Source of the DNA: JACPJP01 sp964650285
Lineage (GTDB): Archaea; Nanobdellota; Nanobdellia; Woesearchaeales; GW2011-AR4
Reading direction: 5' to 3'
Assembly: GCA_964650285.1 (NCBI GenBank)
Contig: CAZYSP010000002.1
Location: 1-64,000 of the forward strand
DNA length: 64,000 bases
Under the pieces are notes generated by a model. The model made no database searches and was not told the origin of the DNA. It saw nothing but the letters and a program-made list of their open reading frames with translations. Positions within the stretch are counted from its first letter, which is position 1. Every line of letters starts with the position of its first letter. Position numbers and translations under genes: made by a program. Shown piece after piece: positions 8,901 through 16,885 of this stretch.

Positions 8901-9921
8901 GAAAAAACAAGGTCTTGGAAAAGGAGTTGGAGGAAAAGATATTCTACAGAGACAAAAAGAGCTTGACGACCACATAAGAGAGCATGAGAAGGGTATTGAG
9001 GAATTAAAGAAAAAAATCAGTAGCAAGGAAATGTCATTGGATAGGTATGAGAACCGTATTGAGAGATTAGAAGAAGAAAAAGCAAACGCAAAGTCTGCAT
9101 TAATGGACAAGAGGAAAGAGTTGGGAGGATTAAATTATCTAGGATCATTTTTTAAATTTGCAAAAAAGGTGGAGCCTGAGAAGGTTAAAAAAGAAAATGT
9201 AGTTGTGGAAAAAGAGCGAGTAGAGGAAGTAAAGAGGAAGGGATTGGAGAAAAAGAGACAAAAAGAACTGGAAGAAAGAAAGAGAGAGGAAGAAAGGGCC
9301 AAGAAAGCAAAGTTAAGGCAGGAAAAAAGAAAGACAAGAGGAAAGAAAGTTTTTGATTTCTTTCATGGCAGGGGTTTAGTTAAAACTGAAAAAGAAAAAA
9401 AGGAATACGGAAGGCAGAAGCAAAAAGAAAAAGAGCAGAGAGAACTGGAAAAGAGGAAGCTGGAGGAAAAGGAAAGAAGAAGAAAAGAAGAAGTGGGAGA
9501 ATTTAAGGAGTTAGAGAAACAGGTAATAGAGCTTGGTGCTTCTAAAGAGAAAAAAGGAGCTGAGGAAGAACATGATTTGGAAAAAAGCCTAAAGGAACTT
9601 GGAGAGATTTTTGAGGAAATGAAGAAAGAAAAGAAACAGGGCATCATAAAAAAGCTGGTAAAAAGAGAAAAGAAAGTCAAGCAGCCAGAAGAGGCAAAGG
9701 CGCAGCTCAAGAAAAAACTGGAAGGCAAAAGCAGGACATTCATTAAATGCCATAAATTATTGTCAATAGCAGATAAAGCATTGCAGAACAACGACATTGT
9801 CAGGGCAAAAAAGCTTTATTTAAAAACAAGGGACCTGTATATTAAATTAGAGTATTTGGAGAAAAAAGAGATATATAATGAGCTGACTGCGCTTTATAAC
9901 AAATTAAGCAAGAGTAAGTGA
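5974..9921 (+). CDS. Giant two-TM protein with Ig-like region and long charged coiled coil (contains assembly gap)
   Basis: About 1315 residues as assembled. Order: basic Tyr-rich N-terminus; TM helix about 49-69; extracytoplasmic Ig-like region 80-310 like the protein at 4345; TM helix about 318-342; helical bundle domain about 447-505; then a very long Glu/Lys/Arg coiled coil or single alpha-helix; C-terminal helical domain about 1245-1312 similar to the 447-505 domain. A motif FFHG[LR]GLVKTEKEK appears near residues 562, 633 and 1128. A stop at 5965 limits the start to GTG 5974 or TTG 5983. The 100-N gap lies in the repeats, so true length is unknown. Possibly a cytoskeletal or envelope scaffold; function unknown. 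Confidence 0.7.
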   Translation: MVLLAYKRYVHKKGKRHGPYYYKNIRDESGKVKSIYLGKVTARGKKPLEVAIVFLVILLIVISALFFIQNRNLVLSRISAEETKFPFEVDQILIKVLVKADEYIEKELRVMNVADEEIGIEVDVSLADIVDVLDKGFTIKPGQTKIVRLNLSSFNNVKGTEQSPGVYIGKILVKTDSYEKEVPVVVEIESKNVLFDMNLNPVARDRKVVQGDSTTFEIRVFNLQSIESFNVGMEFFVKDANGNTIISEKESVVVKTQASFFKTLKIPQNLKTGDYVFIAQASLGNSIGTASYLFEVESVVKEQKVAKFIGFCRDDPLCWVLSIIVLLLIFTIGAYAYFFAGVFVYEKLFGVRISKAKKVEEAAAVLPAKEKKENPIISSFRHVSESIRKAREKGAKKKLELEEQKLELREREEELKQKRLMEREKALEIKKKLKEKKEREKEGRKGLVGNCRKLIDEGYRALDKNNLQKSDNIYTKLMDRYMGLPSERKVEIFKEINSFYKSLLLKKQQLRRAEEEWKKKEKEDTKRKELEKKKEQERRLKEKERREKLGEERRKAGRKSVFKFFHGLGLVKTEKEKREIEKQRQREKELREQERRKREEEKKRLEEERRLKEKERREKLGEERRKAGRKSVFKFFHGLGLVKTEKEKREIEKQRQREKELREXXXXXXXXXXXXXXXXXXXXXXXXXXXXXXXXXXQREKELREQERRKREEEKREIEKQRQREKELREQERRKREEEKKRLEEERREQKLEEERQRERGLRRREEEKKRIELEEKRREEEKKKLIELDVRRKDEERRRKQKGKEIKLREIKELEESISEKDAEINKLRENIKETLSDRKVIANEISGIEKDISGLKNEKNMLFEVYNESAGTRKKLAEEHKNRLAEWRNEYDAKVKEKSQVKKEVEQEYEDKIKELESELEELSRKERTEQEKWKKLELKAKYKLEEKEREKTVREEIKDLRTEKREIEKEFNEKKQGLGKGVGGKDILQRQKELDDHIREHEKGIEELKKKISSKEMSLDRYENRIERLEEEKANAKSALMDKRKELGGLNYLGSFFKFAKKVEPEKVKKENVVVEKERVEEVKRKGLEKKRQKELEERKREEERAKKAKLRQEKRKTRGKKVFDFFHGRGLVKTEKEKKEYGRQKQKEKEQRELEKRKLEEKERRRKEEVGEFKELEKQVIELGASKEKKGAEEEHDLEKSLKELGEIFEEMKKEKKQGIIKKLVKREKKVKQPEEAKAQLKKKLEGKSRTFIKCHKLLSIADKALQNNDIVRAKKLYLKTRDLYIKLEYLEKKEIYNELTALYNKLSKSK
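7588..7964 (+). repeat. 213-bp tandem repeat inside the coiled-coil gene
   Basis: A unit starting at 7588 (AGATTGAAGGAAAAAG) recurs at 7801, an offset of 213 bp or 71 codons, and the second copy is identical to the first as far as it runs before the gap at 7965. Each unit encodes one charged helix segment plus the FFHGLGLVKTEKEK motif. Shorter repeats of the QREKELREQERRKREEE segment continue after the gap (8065-8200). Confidence 0.85.
7965..8064. other. Assembly gap of 100 N
   Basis: Exactly 100 undetermined bases within near-identical tandem repeats, the usual scaffold placeholder. The true number of repeat units is therefore unknown. The reading frame is the same on both sides only if the real gap length leaves remainder 1 on division by 3. 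Confidence 0.98.
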
Positions 9922-9985
9922 TATTTGAGTTCTATAATTATGAAATTGATAAGTATTTTATATTGATTAAAGTTATTTTTACAAA

Positions 9986-11110
9986 ATGGATAAATCTATT
10001 GAGGCTAAAAAAGAGAAGAAAGATTTTTTATTAGAGAGGATTAGAGAACTAGAGGAAAGAATATCCAAGACAAAGTACAATAAAAAGACGCAGCATGCCA
10101 TTGGTTTGTACAAGGCGCAGCTTGCCAAGCTAAAAGAAAAGCAGAGAGCAAGATCAAAGGGCAAAAAAGGGAAAGGTTATGCTGTAAGGAAAACAGGAGA
10201 CGGAACTGTTGTTTTGCTGGGTTTTCCGTCTGTTGGAAAAAGTACATTGCTTAATGCACTGACTAATGCCAAATCTCCTATAGGGCATTATGCCTTTACA
10301 ACATTAACAGTTATTCCGGGAATTTTAGATTATAAATATGCAAAGATGCAGGTCTTAGATGTACCAGGAGTTGTAAGAGGAGCTGCTGCAGGAACTGGTC
10401 GTGGAAAAGAGGTTTTGGCTGTAATAAGGAATGCTGATCTTATTTTGTTTTTGATAGATGTTTTCCATCCAGAACATTTTGATGTATTAAAGAAAGAAGT
10501 TTACGATGCTGATGTCAGGATAAACCAAAAATTTCCTGATGTTAAAATTGTCAAGACAGCAAGAGGAGGAATTAATATTGGTGCAACAGTGAAATTAACA
10601 AGAATAGATAAGAAAACTATAGAAGACATTCTTAAAGAGTTTAAGATTGTTAATGCAAATGTTGTTGTGAGGGAAGAGATTAATGCAGACCAGTTAATAG
10701 ATGTCATTGAGGGTAATAAGGTGTATTTGCCAGCAATTACTGTGCTGAATAAGATTGATATGGTGACAGAAGAGGAGATAAAGAAAGCCAAAAATAGGAT
10801 GAAGCCTGATATCTGCGTTTCAGCAGAGGAAAATACTGGAATTGGGGAATTAAAAGAGCTGATTTACAGGAAGCTGAGAATTATCAATGTATACCTTAAG
10901 GAGTTCAATAAAAAGGCTGATATGGAAGAGCCTTTGATAATGTGGGAAAATGCCACATTAAAGGATTTGTGCCTTAAACTGCATAAGGATTTTGCGGATA
11001 AGTTTAAGTTTGCCAAAGTGTGGGGCTCGTCTCGCTTCCCGGGTCAGCATATAACTAAATTAAGTTATGAGTTAAAAGATAAAGATATAATTGAGTTAAG
11101 GATGAAATAG
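9986..11110 (+). CDS. drg: DRG-family Obg-like GTPase
   Basis: A 374-residue archaeal/eukaryal developmentally regulated GTP-binding protein, a ribosome-associated translational GTPase. It has the DRG coiled N-terminus, G1 GFPSVGKST near residue 79, the G2/Thr segment HYAFTTLT, G3 DVPG near 125, G4 NKID near 254 and SAEEN as G5, followed by a C-terminal TGS domain (about 290-374). Length is typical. A TATA-like stretch sits about 30 bp upstream and the gene seems monocistronic; its stop abuts that of the convergent asparagine-synthase-like gene. Confidence 0.93.
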   Translation: MDKSIEAKKEKKDFLLERIRELEERISKTKYNKKTQHAIGLYKAQLAKLKEKQRARSKGKKGKGYAVRKTGDGTVVLLGFPSVGKSTLLNALTNAKSPIGHYAFTTLTVIPGILDYKYAKMQVLDVPGVVRGAAAGTGRGKEVLAVIRNADLILFLIDVFHPEHFDVLKKEVYDADVRINQKFPDVKIVKTARGGINIGATVKLTRIDKKTIEDILKEFKIVNANVVVREEINADQLIDVIEGNKVYLPAITVLNKIDMVTEEEIKKAKNRMKPDICVSAEENTGIGELKELIYRKLRIINVYLKEFNKKADMEEPLIMWENATLKDLCLKLHKDFADKFKFAKVWGSSRFPGQHITKLSYELKDKDIIELRMK

Positions 11111-11111
11111 C

Positions 11112-12014
11112 TCATGATAAACTCTGCAAATATTCTTTTTTTGTTTTAAAGCCGTGTTTTTTTGCTAATTTGTCAATGCCTTTTACAAAATTACTGCCGT
11201 ACTGTGCTGCTTTCTTTTTGCGCCATGCAAATTCTTTTTCTATTCCAAATTCTTCTGCTATTTCTCTTAGAATTATTTTTTTGTTTTCCTTATCAAGTTT
11301 GTACATTGGGTTAATATTCATTGCTGCTTTTATTATTTCTAAATCCATGTATGGTGTTTTTAATTCTATGCCAAGGTGTTTGGCAATTTTATAGTCTCTT
11401 AACAAGTCTCTATACCACATATTTTTAAGGCCGTTCCATGATTCTTTATGCACAGCTTCAAAATTATTTTTTTTCATAGCATCTTCATGTCTTGCATAAC
11501 CAGCAAATATTTCTTCTGTTCCTAAACCACCAAATAGTATTTTTATGTTATCTTGTAATGCTAGTTGTGCAGTTGCATACAGAACAGAACCGACAGAAAC
11601 CCAAACAATTTCATCATTATTCAATACCTTAATAGTATTTTTTATAATATACTCAAATTCTTCTAAACTTAAAATTTTATATTTTAAATCAAAGTTGTAT
11701 TTATCTGCAATGCGTTTTGCATACTCTATATCTTGGGAATTTTCCAAGCCAATAGTAAAACAGGTAAAATTGTAATTATGCTTTTTGCATAAGAAAGCTA
11801 TTAAGGTGCTGTCAATGCCGCCAGAAAATGATATTCCAAATTTTTCTATGTTTTTTGCTCTTGAAATTACTGTTTTTTCTATTAAATCTTTAAGTTTTCT
11901 TTTTGCCCTTTCCTTGTTTGTCTCTAGATTATCATACGCAGTTTCTATGGAAGAGGTGAGCTTTTCCCATTCTTCTTTTTTTATCAGATTGTTTTCTTTA
12001 ATGTAGATTTCCAT
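11112..12014 (-). CDS. Asparagine synthase-like ATP pyrophosphatase, no glutaminase domain
   Basis: A 300-residue protein corresponding to the synthetase half of the asparagine synthase family. The PP-loop SFSGGIDSTLIA lies near residues 63-74 and the downstream GGLGTEEIFAGY motif is intact. The N-terminal glutamine amidotransferase (Cys2) domain of AsnB is absent; instead there is a short charged helix. It could use free ammonia, or form another amide or adenylate product. Such stand-alone domains are common in small archaeal genomes. The family assignment is firm, the substrate is not. Confidence 0.8.
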   Translation of the reverse strand: MEIYIKENNLIKKEEWEKLTSSIETAYDNLETNKERAKRKLKDLIEKTVISRAKNIEKFGISFSGGIDSTLIAFLCKKHNYNFTCFTIGLENSQDIEYAKRIADKYNFDLKYKILSLEEFEYIIKNTIKVLNNDEIVWVSVGSVLYATAQLALQDNIKILFGGLGTEEIFAGYARHEDAMKKNNFEAVHKESWNGLKNMWYRDLLRDYKIAKHLGIELKTPYMDLEIIKAAMNINPMYKLDKENKKIILREIAEEFGIEKEFAWRKKKAAQYGSNFVKGIDKLAKKHGFKTKKEYLQSLS

Positions 12015-12102
12015 TTGTTTAAGGATATAGTGTTATTTTAAAAAGTTTATTGATTATTCTGATTTCGACAGATTTAAATAATATAATTAAATAATTGTTA
12101 GA

Positions 12103-12351
12103 ATGGCAAAAAAAGAATCTAATGCGAGCAATGAAGAGCAGATTGGGTTTCATAAAGGTGCATTAACTACTTTAGCCAAAGAAAGGGAAGAGATGCTAAG
12201 GATACTGCAAATAGTTGAGCAGTTAATGCAGATGCACATAAAATCATTAAATGAGCTAGGAGTGAATCTGGAAAAAGCAGCAAGGGACATGAAAAGTGGT
12301 TCTGGGAAGAAAGAGATAAAGAACGTGCCAATAGAAGATATTTTAAAGTAG
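12103..12351 (+). CDS. Small helical hypothetical protein
   Basis: An 82-residue protein with a continuous amphipathic helix (residues 13-60, including EEMLRILQIVEQLMQMHIKS) and a basic end. A TATA-like TTTAAATAATA about 30 bp before the ATG suggests a leaderless transcript. It is followed by the DUF371 gene after 27 bp, likely in one operon. I do not recognise the family; a small dimeric coiled coil is plausible. Confidence 0.6.
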   Translation: MAKKESNASNEEQIGFHKGALTTLAKEREEMLRILQIVEQLMQMHIKSLNELGVNLEKAARDMKSGSGKKEIKNVPIEDILK

Positions 12352-12378
12352 GTTTTGATTCTTATTAATCTGGTATAA

Positions 12379-12807
12379 ATGAAATATTCATTTACTTGTT
12401 ATGGGCATGAAAATATTACATCAAAGCATAAAACTACATTGGAGTTTACAAAAGATAAGGATTTAAGGTTAGATGGTGATTGTATTGTTGGTGTTAGGGC
12501 TGATTTTAATTTAGAGGAAATCAAGAGATTCATTAAGAAATTAAACAATAATAAAACTACAATAATAATAAAAACAATGGATAATAAAACAAATAAAATA
12601 AAAAATAATAAAATAATTGAGAAGATAAATGCTGAGATTAATCCGGGCTTTAATTCTGGCAAAGAGATGGTAATCAGGAAGACTGATTTTGTTTCTGAGA
12701 GGACTTTTGCTATAAAGTCAGATAAAGCTGCTTTTGAGTTAAATAATGATTTAATTGTGTTTTTGAAGAAAAAAATGAGTAAAGTAAGGGTTATTGTTGA
12801 AAATTAA
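12379..12807 (+). CDS. DUF371 family protein
   Basis: 142 residues matching archaeal DUF371: the N-terminal YGHENITSKHKTTLEFTKD segment and the diagnostic GDCIVGVRADF strand are both present, followed by a C-terminal domain ending in KVRVIVEN. The middle has a low-complexity Asn/Lys stretch (KTMDNKTNKIKNNK) typical of AT-rich genomes. Function is unknown; the family is restricted to archaea and often lies near translation genes, as here (DRG, aIF5B). Confidence 0.85.
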   Translation: MKYSFTCYGHENITSKHKTTLEFTKDKDLRLDGDCIVGVRADFNLEEIKRFIKKLNNNKTTIIIKTMDNKTNKIKNNKIIEKINAEINPGFNSGKEMVIRKTDFVSERTFAIKSDKAAFELNNDLIVFLKKKMSKVRVIVEN

Positions 12808-12816
12808 TTTGGAGAA

Positions 12817-13272
12817 TTATAATACGGAGTTTATTCTTCTGCTCTTATTAATATAATTTAGAATCCTGCTTGTTGTATATTTCCCAGTCCCTAAGAAATA
12901 ATTGTTGTGTTTTATTATCACAAAACCGGAATAATTTCCATTGATTTCCAAATCTTCTCCATGTAACCATTGTTTTGCTTGTTCTTCATCAACTTCCACA
13001 ATGTTTTTTTCTGCTTTTAGACCAACCATCTGGGAACCTTCAATGCTTAACCTTATGCCAAGTTTGTCAATTTCGCAAAAATACATCCCAACAGAATTAA
13101 TCCTTAATTTCGAGAAATCTATTTTTGAAATGTCCCTGTTAACAATAAAAATCCTGTTTTTTGTATTCTTTAGAAAAGCATAGTCGGGCTTTAATTTAGC
13201 TCCCCACTGGGCTTCTATTAATTTGAGAATTTCTTTTATTTCCTTGCTGTTGATGATTTTTAGCTGGGGCAT
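12817..13272 (-). CDS. PUA-domain RNA-binding protein (NIP7/NSUN-associated type)
   Basis: A 151-residue protein with an alpha/beta pre-PUA domain (about 1-70) and a C-terminal PUA domain (about 75-148) recognisable from MVGLKAEKNIVEVDEEQAKQW and the GFVIIKHNNYFLGTGKYT strand pair. Proteins of this shape bind structured RNA in rRNA/tRNA modification or ribosome assembly. It lies 15 bp downstream of aIF5B on the same strand, so cotranscription is likely. Whether it is a NIP7 orthologue or a methyltransferase accessory module cannot be decided by eye. Confidence 0.7.
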   Translation of the reverse strand: MPQLKIINSKEIKEILKLIEAQWGAKLKPDYAFLKNTKNRIFIVNRDISKIDFSKLRINSVGMYFCEIDKLGIRLSIEGSQMVGLKAEKNIVEVDEEQAKQWLHGEDLEINGNYSGFVIIKHNNYFLGTGKYTTSRILNYINKSRRINSVL

Positions 13273-13287
13273 TTTGAATTTAGAGTA

Positions 13288-15048
13288 TCAAACTCCCCAC
13301 ATGGGATTTTTTTCCCTCATTATGGATGCTATTTCTTTCAAAATTCCTATTTCTTCCTGTGACAGGTGCTTCTTAAACTCTTTTAGTTTTCTGAAGTCTT
13401 CTTCCGGTACAGCCGAATAAAGAATATCCCCTTCATTTATTTGCCTGCCTACAGTAACCTTGGGTAATGAAATGGCAACCTGCTTTCCTTTCTCTGCTTC
13501 ATTAATATTCTCCTGATTTTCCTGAATGCTTTTTATTTCTGTTATTTTGTTTCCATCTTTTTTCATCAATGGCGTGTCAACTTTTATTTTTCCTTCTAAG
13601 ACCTCGGCTCCGACAACAGCCGGATTATTCTGCCTGAATACATAACCTTTCATAATTTGCATTTTACAGGGCCTGACCAAGAACTCTATTTCTTTTCCTT
13701 CTATTCTTTTTCTCTCTTGTTCCTGGTATTTTTCAAAATCCTCAATTAATTTGTAAATAACATTGTTTTTTATGACTTTGACATTTTTTACCTGCACGTC
13801 CGGCATTAGCTCAACATTAAATCCAAGAACTGCTGCATGTAATGGGTCTTTTTCGTAGCTTATTGATGCGTCAGAGATGTCTTTTTTTGAAATATTGCCG
13901 ATAGATGCTTTTTTTACAGGGATGTTTTTTTCTTTTAGTAGTTTAGTTAGTGCTTCCAAACTTCCCAATGAATCTGCTTTTATCACTATGCCTTGCATGT
14001 CTGTTTCAATTATAACTTCTTCCACTTCTTTTTTTATTTCCTGCTTTACTTTTTCTATCTCGTTTTCTGAACATGATCTTAATGGCATTCCTGCAACTAC
14101 ATTTTCCAGTTCAGGGGAGAAAATCTTAACTCCAGAAGCTGCTAAAACCTGTTTGACAGAACTAAACTTTGTTTTTTTATCCCTCATGTCTGCCAGAGGT
14201 ATTGGTTCTAATAATGCTTTTACTTTTGTTGCTATTGGCTCGTCCAGGGTTCCTATTACAATGATATCATTCTGCTTTAGAGTTCCGTCATAAATAATTA
14301 CATCTATTGTTTTTCCTATGCTTTTTTCTTCCTTAACTTCCAATATAGTACCACGGGCATTTCCTTTTATGTTTATTTTTAGACTCTGCTCCATAAATTT
14401 CTGGGCTAGGCCTGTAAGAACCATTAAAAGTTCTGGGATGCCTTCTCCTGTTTTTGCTGAAGTTGGAACAATTGCTATTTGCTTTGTGTAGTCCTCTATC
14501 CTATCAAAGCGTTCTGCATTAAAGCCCAGCTCTGAAAGCTTTCCAACGAGCTCATAAAGTTTTGTATCCAAAAGTTTTTGAATAGTTTCTGACTGGGAGT
14601 TTATGTTTTGGAGCAAGAATATGTTTTTGCTCTGCCATCCCTGCAGCAGGTCTATTTTGTTTAAGGCAATAATGAAGGGCGTTTTATACTGCTTTAGTAT
14701 GTCAATACATTCCAATGTCTGGGGCATAATGCCCTCACTTATGTTTATAACCAAGATGGCTATATCAGCCAGATTTCCTCCTCGCTTTCTTAATGAGGTA
14801 AAGGCTGCATGGCCTGGAGTGTCGATGAAAAGCAGTCCTGGAATGGTAAGATTCAATTTTAGTGTGTCCAGAAGCTTACCGCACAGTTTTTTGATTATTT
14901 CTAAAGGTATATTGCTGGAGCCAATATGCTGGGTAATTTTTCCAGCTTCTGTTTTGGTGATAGAGCTCTGCCTAATATAATCCTGCAAGCTTGTTTTTCC
15001 ATGGTCTATATGACCGACAAAAGTTATTATTGGTTGCCTTAATTTCAT
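13288..15048 (-). CDS. infB: Translation initiation factor aIF5B (IF2-like GTPase)
   Basis: 586 residues, the normal length of archaeal aIF5B, which joins ribosomal subunits with initiator tRNA. G1 GHIDHGKTS is at residues 12-20, G3 DTPGHAAF near 77, G4 NKID near 131; domain II, the alpha/beta domain III and a C-terminal beta-barrel (EFLVRPCKMQIMKGYVF region) follow. No intein interrupts the P-loop. The start MKLRQPIITFVGH is standard for archaeal orthologues that lack the long eukaryal N-terminus. Confidence 0.96.
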   Translation of the reverse strand: MKLRQPIITFVGHIDHGKTSLQDYIRQSSITKTEAGKITQHIGSSNIPLEIIKKLCGKLLDTLKLNLTIPGLLFIDTPGHAAFTSLRKRGGNLADIAILVINISEGIMPQTLECIDILKQYKTPFIIALNKIDLLQGWQSKNIFLLQNINSQSETIQKLLDTKLYELVGKLSELGFNAERFDRIEDYTKQIAIVPTSAKTGEGIPELLMVLTGLAQKFMEQSLKINIKGNARGTILEVKEEKSIGKTIDVIIYDGTLKQNDIIVIGTLDEPIATKVKALLEPIPLADMRDKKTKFSSVKQVLAASGVKIFSPELENVVAGMPLRSCSENEIEKVKQEIKKEVEEVIIETDMQGIVIKADSLGSLEALTKLLKEKNIPVKKASIGNISKKDISDASISYEKDPLHAAVLGFNVELMPDVQVKNVKVIKNNVIYKLIEDFEKYQEQERKRIEGKEIEFLVRPCKMQIMKGYVFRQNNPAVVGAEVLEGKIKVDTPLMKKDGNKITEIKSIQENQENINEAEKGKQVAISLPKVTVGRQINEGDILYSAVPEEDFRKLKEFKKHLSQEEIGILKEIASIMREKNPMWGV

Positions 15049-15163
15049 ATTAAATAGTAATAGAATTTGTTTTTTAAAGGTTGTTATTATTATGTATATT
15101 AAAATATAGAAATATTTAAATACAAGATACCATTTCAGAATAGTATCAGTTTGAGGTGGTTAA

Positions 15164-15508
15164 ATGTTGAGTCACAGAATCTTATTTGTTGTGTTTCTTG
15201 TATTTGGCTTGATTGGGGCTATTAGAATCAGCGATCCTGTTGGCTCTGATGATTTATTTTTTGTGCACGTCAATGTTAATAATGAGGGAACAAGGGATTT
15301 AGATGATTTAAGTGTAAGAGTGCTTTTTTATGATTTGGGCATTATTTTGCAAACAAATTCCTTTGACTTAGATGATGGTGATTCAACTGGAAAACTTATT
15401 TTCTGGGATGCACCTAGTTATATTAAGCCGGGAAATTATTTGGTTAGGATAACTGCGAGCAATGATGATGTCGGGGAAGTAAGGCACAGGATTGTTACTA
15501 TTGCTTAA
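15164..15508 (+). CDS. Small secreted CARDB-like protein
   Basis: 114 residues: a signal peptide (residues 1-18, MLSHRILFVVFLVFGLIG) followed by a single beta-sandwich like CARDB/COG1361 domains, with VHVNVNNEGTRDLDDLSVRV and the final GNYLVRITASND strands. An AGGTGG ribosome-binding site lies 7 bases before the ATG. Probably secreted or envelope-attached; resembles the Ig-like units of the larger surface proteins here. Function unknown. Confidence 0.65.
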   Translation: MLSHRILFVVFLVFGLIGAIRISDPVGSDDLFFVHVNVNNEGTRDLDDLSVRVLFYDLGIILQTNSFDLDDGDSTGKLIFWDAPSYIKPGNYLVRITASNDDVGEVRHRIVTIA

Positions 15509-15589
15509 ATTCAGTAGGTTTTATCCAATTTTTTCTTAATTTTTAATTAAATAGATAATCTTTTATTTGAATTAATATTCTAATGTTCT

Positions 15590-16531
15590 ATGTATGAAAT
15601 TGTAAGGGAAGGGAACGCAGTTATAAAGATAAAGAAAGCTAGTAAGGTGTCCAAGGAAATGGATGTTTTCTATAATCCTGTTATGGGGATTAATAGAAGC
15701 ATTTCGGTTTTATTGTTAAATTCTATAAGGAAGAAAAATATGCAGATTGCATTGCCTCTAGCAGGATCCGGCATCAGAGGGATAAGATTTTTGAAAGAGT
15801 TAAAGAAGAATAAAATCAAGAGTATAAGTTTTAATGATTATAACATAAAAGCAGTAAATTCAATTAAAAATAATTTGAATCTCAATAAAATCAACAAATT
15901 TACAATGCTTGGAAATCAAAGATTTCCGGCACCAACTTCGTTGGTAATAAAAAATATAGTAAATAACTCCAATAATAACAAAAAAGCAATAAAAAAATTC
16001 GACAATAATTCAATAAACAATAAAAAAATAATAATTTTCAATGAAGATGCCAACTTGTTCTTATTAAATTCTAGTGGTTTTGATTATATTGATATTGACC
16101 CATTTGGAACTTCTAATTCTTATGTTGATGCTGCAATTAAGAGAATTTCCAGGAATGGTATCTTGGCTGTGACAAATACAGATACAGCAGCTTTGACAGG
16201 AACTTATCCAAAAGCATGTATGAGGAAATACTGGAGCACGCCTAAAAGGGATTACATGATGCATGAGACTGGATTGAGGATATTAATCAGGAAGATACAG
16301 TTAGTGGGGATGCAGTATGAAAAGGCTTTAGTACCAATATTTTCGTATTTTAAGGAGCATTATTTCAGGATTTTCTTTCAGTGTGTTAAAGGAAAGAAGT
16401 TATGTGATGAAATAGCTGCAAAGCATGGAATGTTTAATGGTGCTGGGCCTTTGTGGTTAGGAAGTTTGTGGGATAGTAAGTTAGTCAATAAAATGTATAG
16501 TACATTATTAAAGAGCCCCAATAAAAAATGA
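15590..16531 (+). CDS. trm1: tRNA (guanine26-N2)-dimethyltransferase Trm1, N-terminal part (frameshifted)
   Basis: Catalytic domain of archaeal/eukaryal Trm1, which makes m2,2G26 in tRNA from AdoMet. The N-terminal FYNPVMGINRSIS motif, LPLAGSGIRGIRF (AdoMet loop), DIDPFGTSNSYVD catalytic block and the LAVTNTDTAALTG region are all intact. An insertion of about 40 residues precedes the EDANLFLL segment and carries the 42-nt palindromic element (15904-15945). The frame ends at a TGA (16529) just after an A6 run, but the C-terminal domain continues in another frame at 16536-16850, so one protein has been split by a single-base shift. Confidence 0.85.
   Translation: MYEIVREGNAVIKIKKASKVSKEMDVFYNPVMGINRSISVLLLNSIRKKNMQIALPLAGSGIRGIRFLKELKKNKIKSISFNDYNIKAVNSIKNNLNLNKINKFTMLGNQRFPAPTSLVIKNIVNNSNNNKKAIKKFDNNSINNKKIIIFNEDANLFLLNSSGFDYIDIDPFGTSNSYVDAAIKRISRNGILAVTNTDTAALTGTYPKACMRKYWSTPKRDYMMHETGLRILIRKIQLVGMQYEKALVPIFSYFKEHYFRIFFQCVKGKKLCDEIAAKHGMFNGAGPLWLGSLWDSKLVNKMYSTLLKSPNKK
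15904..15945 (+). repeat. 42-nt two-hairpin element inside trm1
   Basis: Hairpin GGAAATC-aaa-GATTTCC (15911-15927), linker GGC, then hairpin ACCAA-cttcg-TTGGT (15931-15945). It shares the AATGCT lead, the AAATCAAAGATTT core, the GGCACCA linker and the same length with the intergenic copy at 49797, but the stem pairs differ in a compensatory way. It is in frame within an insertion absent from typical Trm1 proteins. Confidence 0.65.
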
Positions 16532-16535
16532 TGCA

Positions 16536-16850
16536 GTGAAAATAAGTACAATAATAAATAAAAATAATCGAACAATGAAAAATAAAACAATGATAAACAC
16601 CAATAAAAATAATAATGAACTATTGAAATTCTTAAAAATTATTAAAGAGGAATCTAAAATAAATGCTGTTGGGTTTTATGATATACACCAGATAGCGAAA
16701 AATAAAAAATCAAGAACAATAGTGAGAAAAGAAGAGTTTATTAGAAAAATAAGGAAAAAAAGATTTAAGGCTTCTAGTACTCATTTCTCAGGTACCGGAG
16801 TTAGGTCCAATATTTCCTATGATAAATTATTGATGTTGTTAAAAGAATAG
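16536..16850 (+). CDS. trm1: Trm1 C-terminal domain fragment
   Basis: This frame encodes the C-terminal recognition domain of Trm1: INAVGFYDIHQIA, then the basic REEFIRKIRKKRF helix, SSTHFSGTGVRSN and a final LLMLLKE helix, all typical of the end of archaeal Trm1. It lies one base out of frame with the catalytic part. The annotated GTG at 16536 is unlikely to be a real start, because in the same frame the sequence reads back (APIKNDAVKI) over the end of the catalytic part. A low-complexity Asn/Lys linker joins the two. Confidence 0.75.
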   Translation: MKISTIINKNNRTMKNKTMINTNKNNNELLKFLKIIKEESKINAVGFYDIHQIAKNKKSRTIVRKEEFIRKIRKKRFKASSTHFSGTGVRSNISYDKLLMLLKE

Positions 16851-16852
16851 AT

Positions 16853-16860
16853 TTTTATAT
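16853..16860 (+). promoter_or_regulatory. TATA box of the PEGA gene
   Basis: TTTTATAT centred about 26 bp before the ATT codons at 16880-16888, placing the expected transcription start on those codons and supporting a leaderless, non-AUG start. Confidence 0.4.
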
Positions 16861-16885
16861 TAGATATTCCGTAGTATAGATTATT

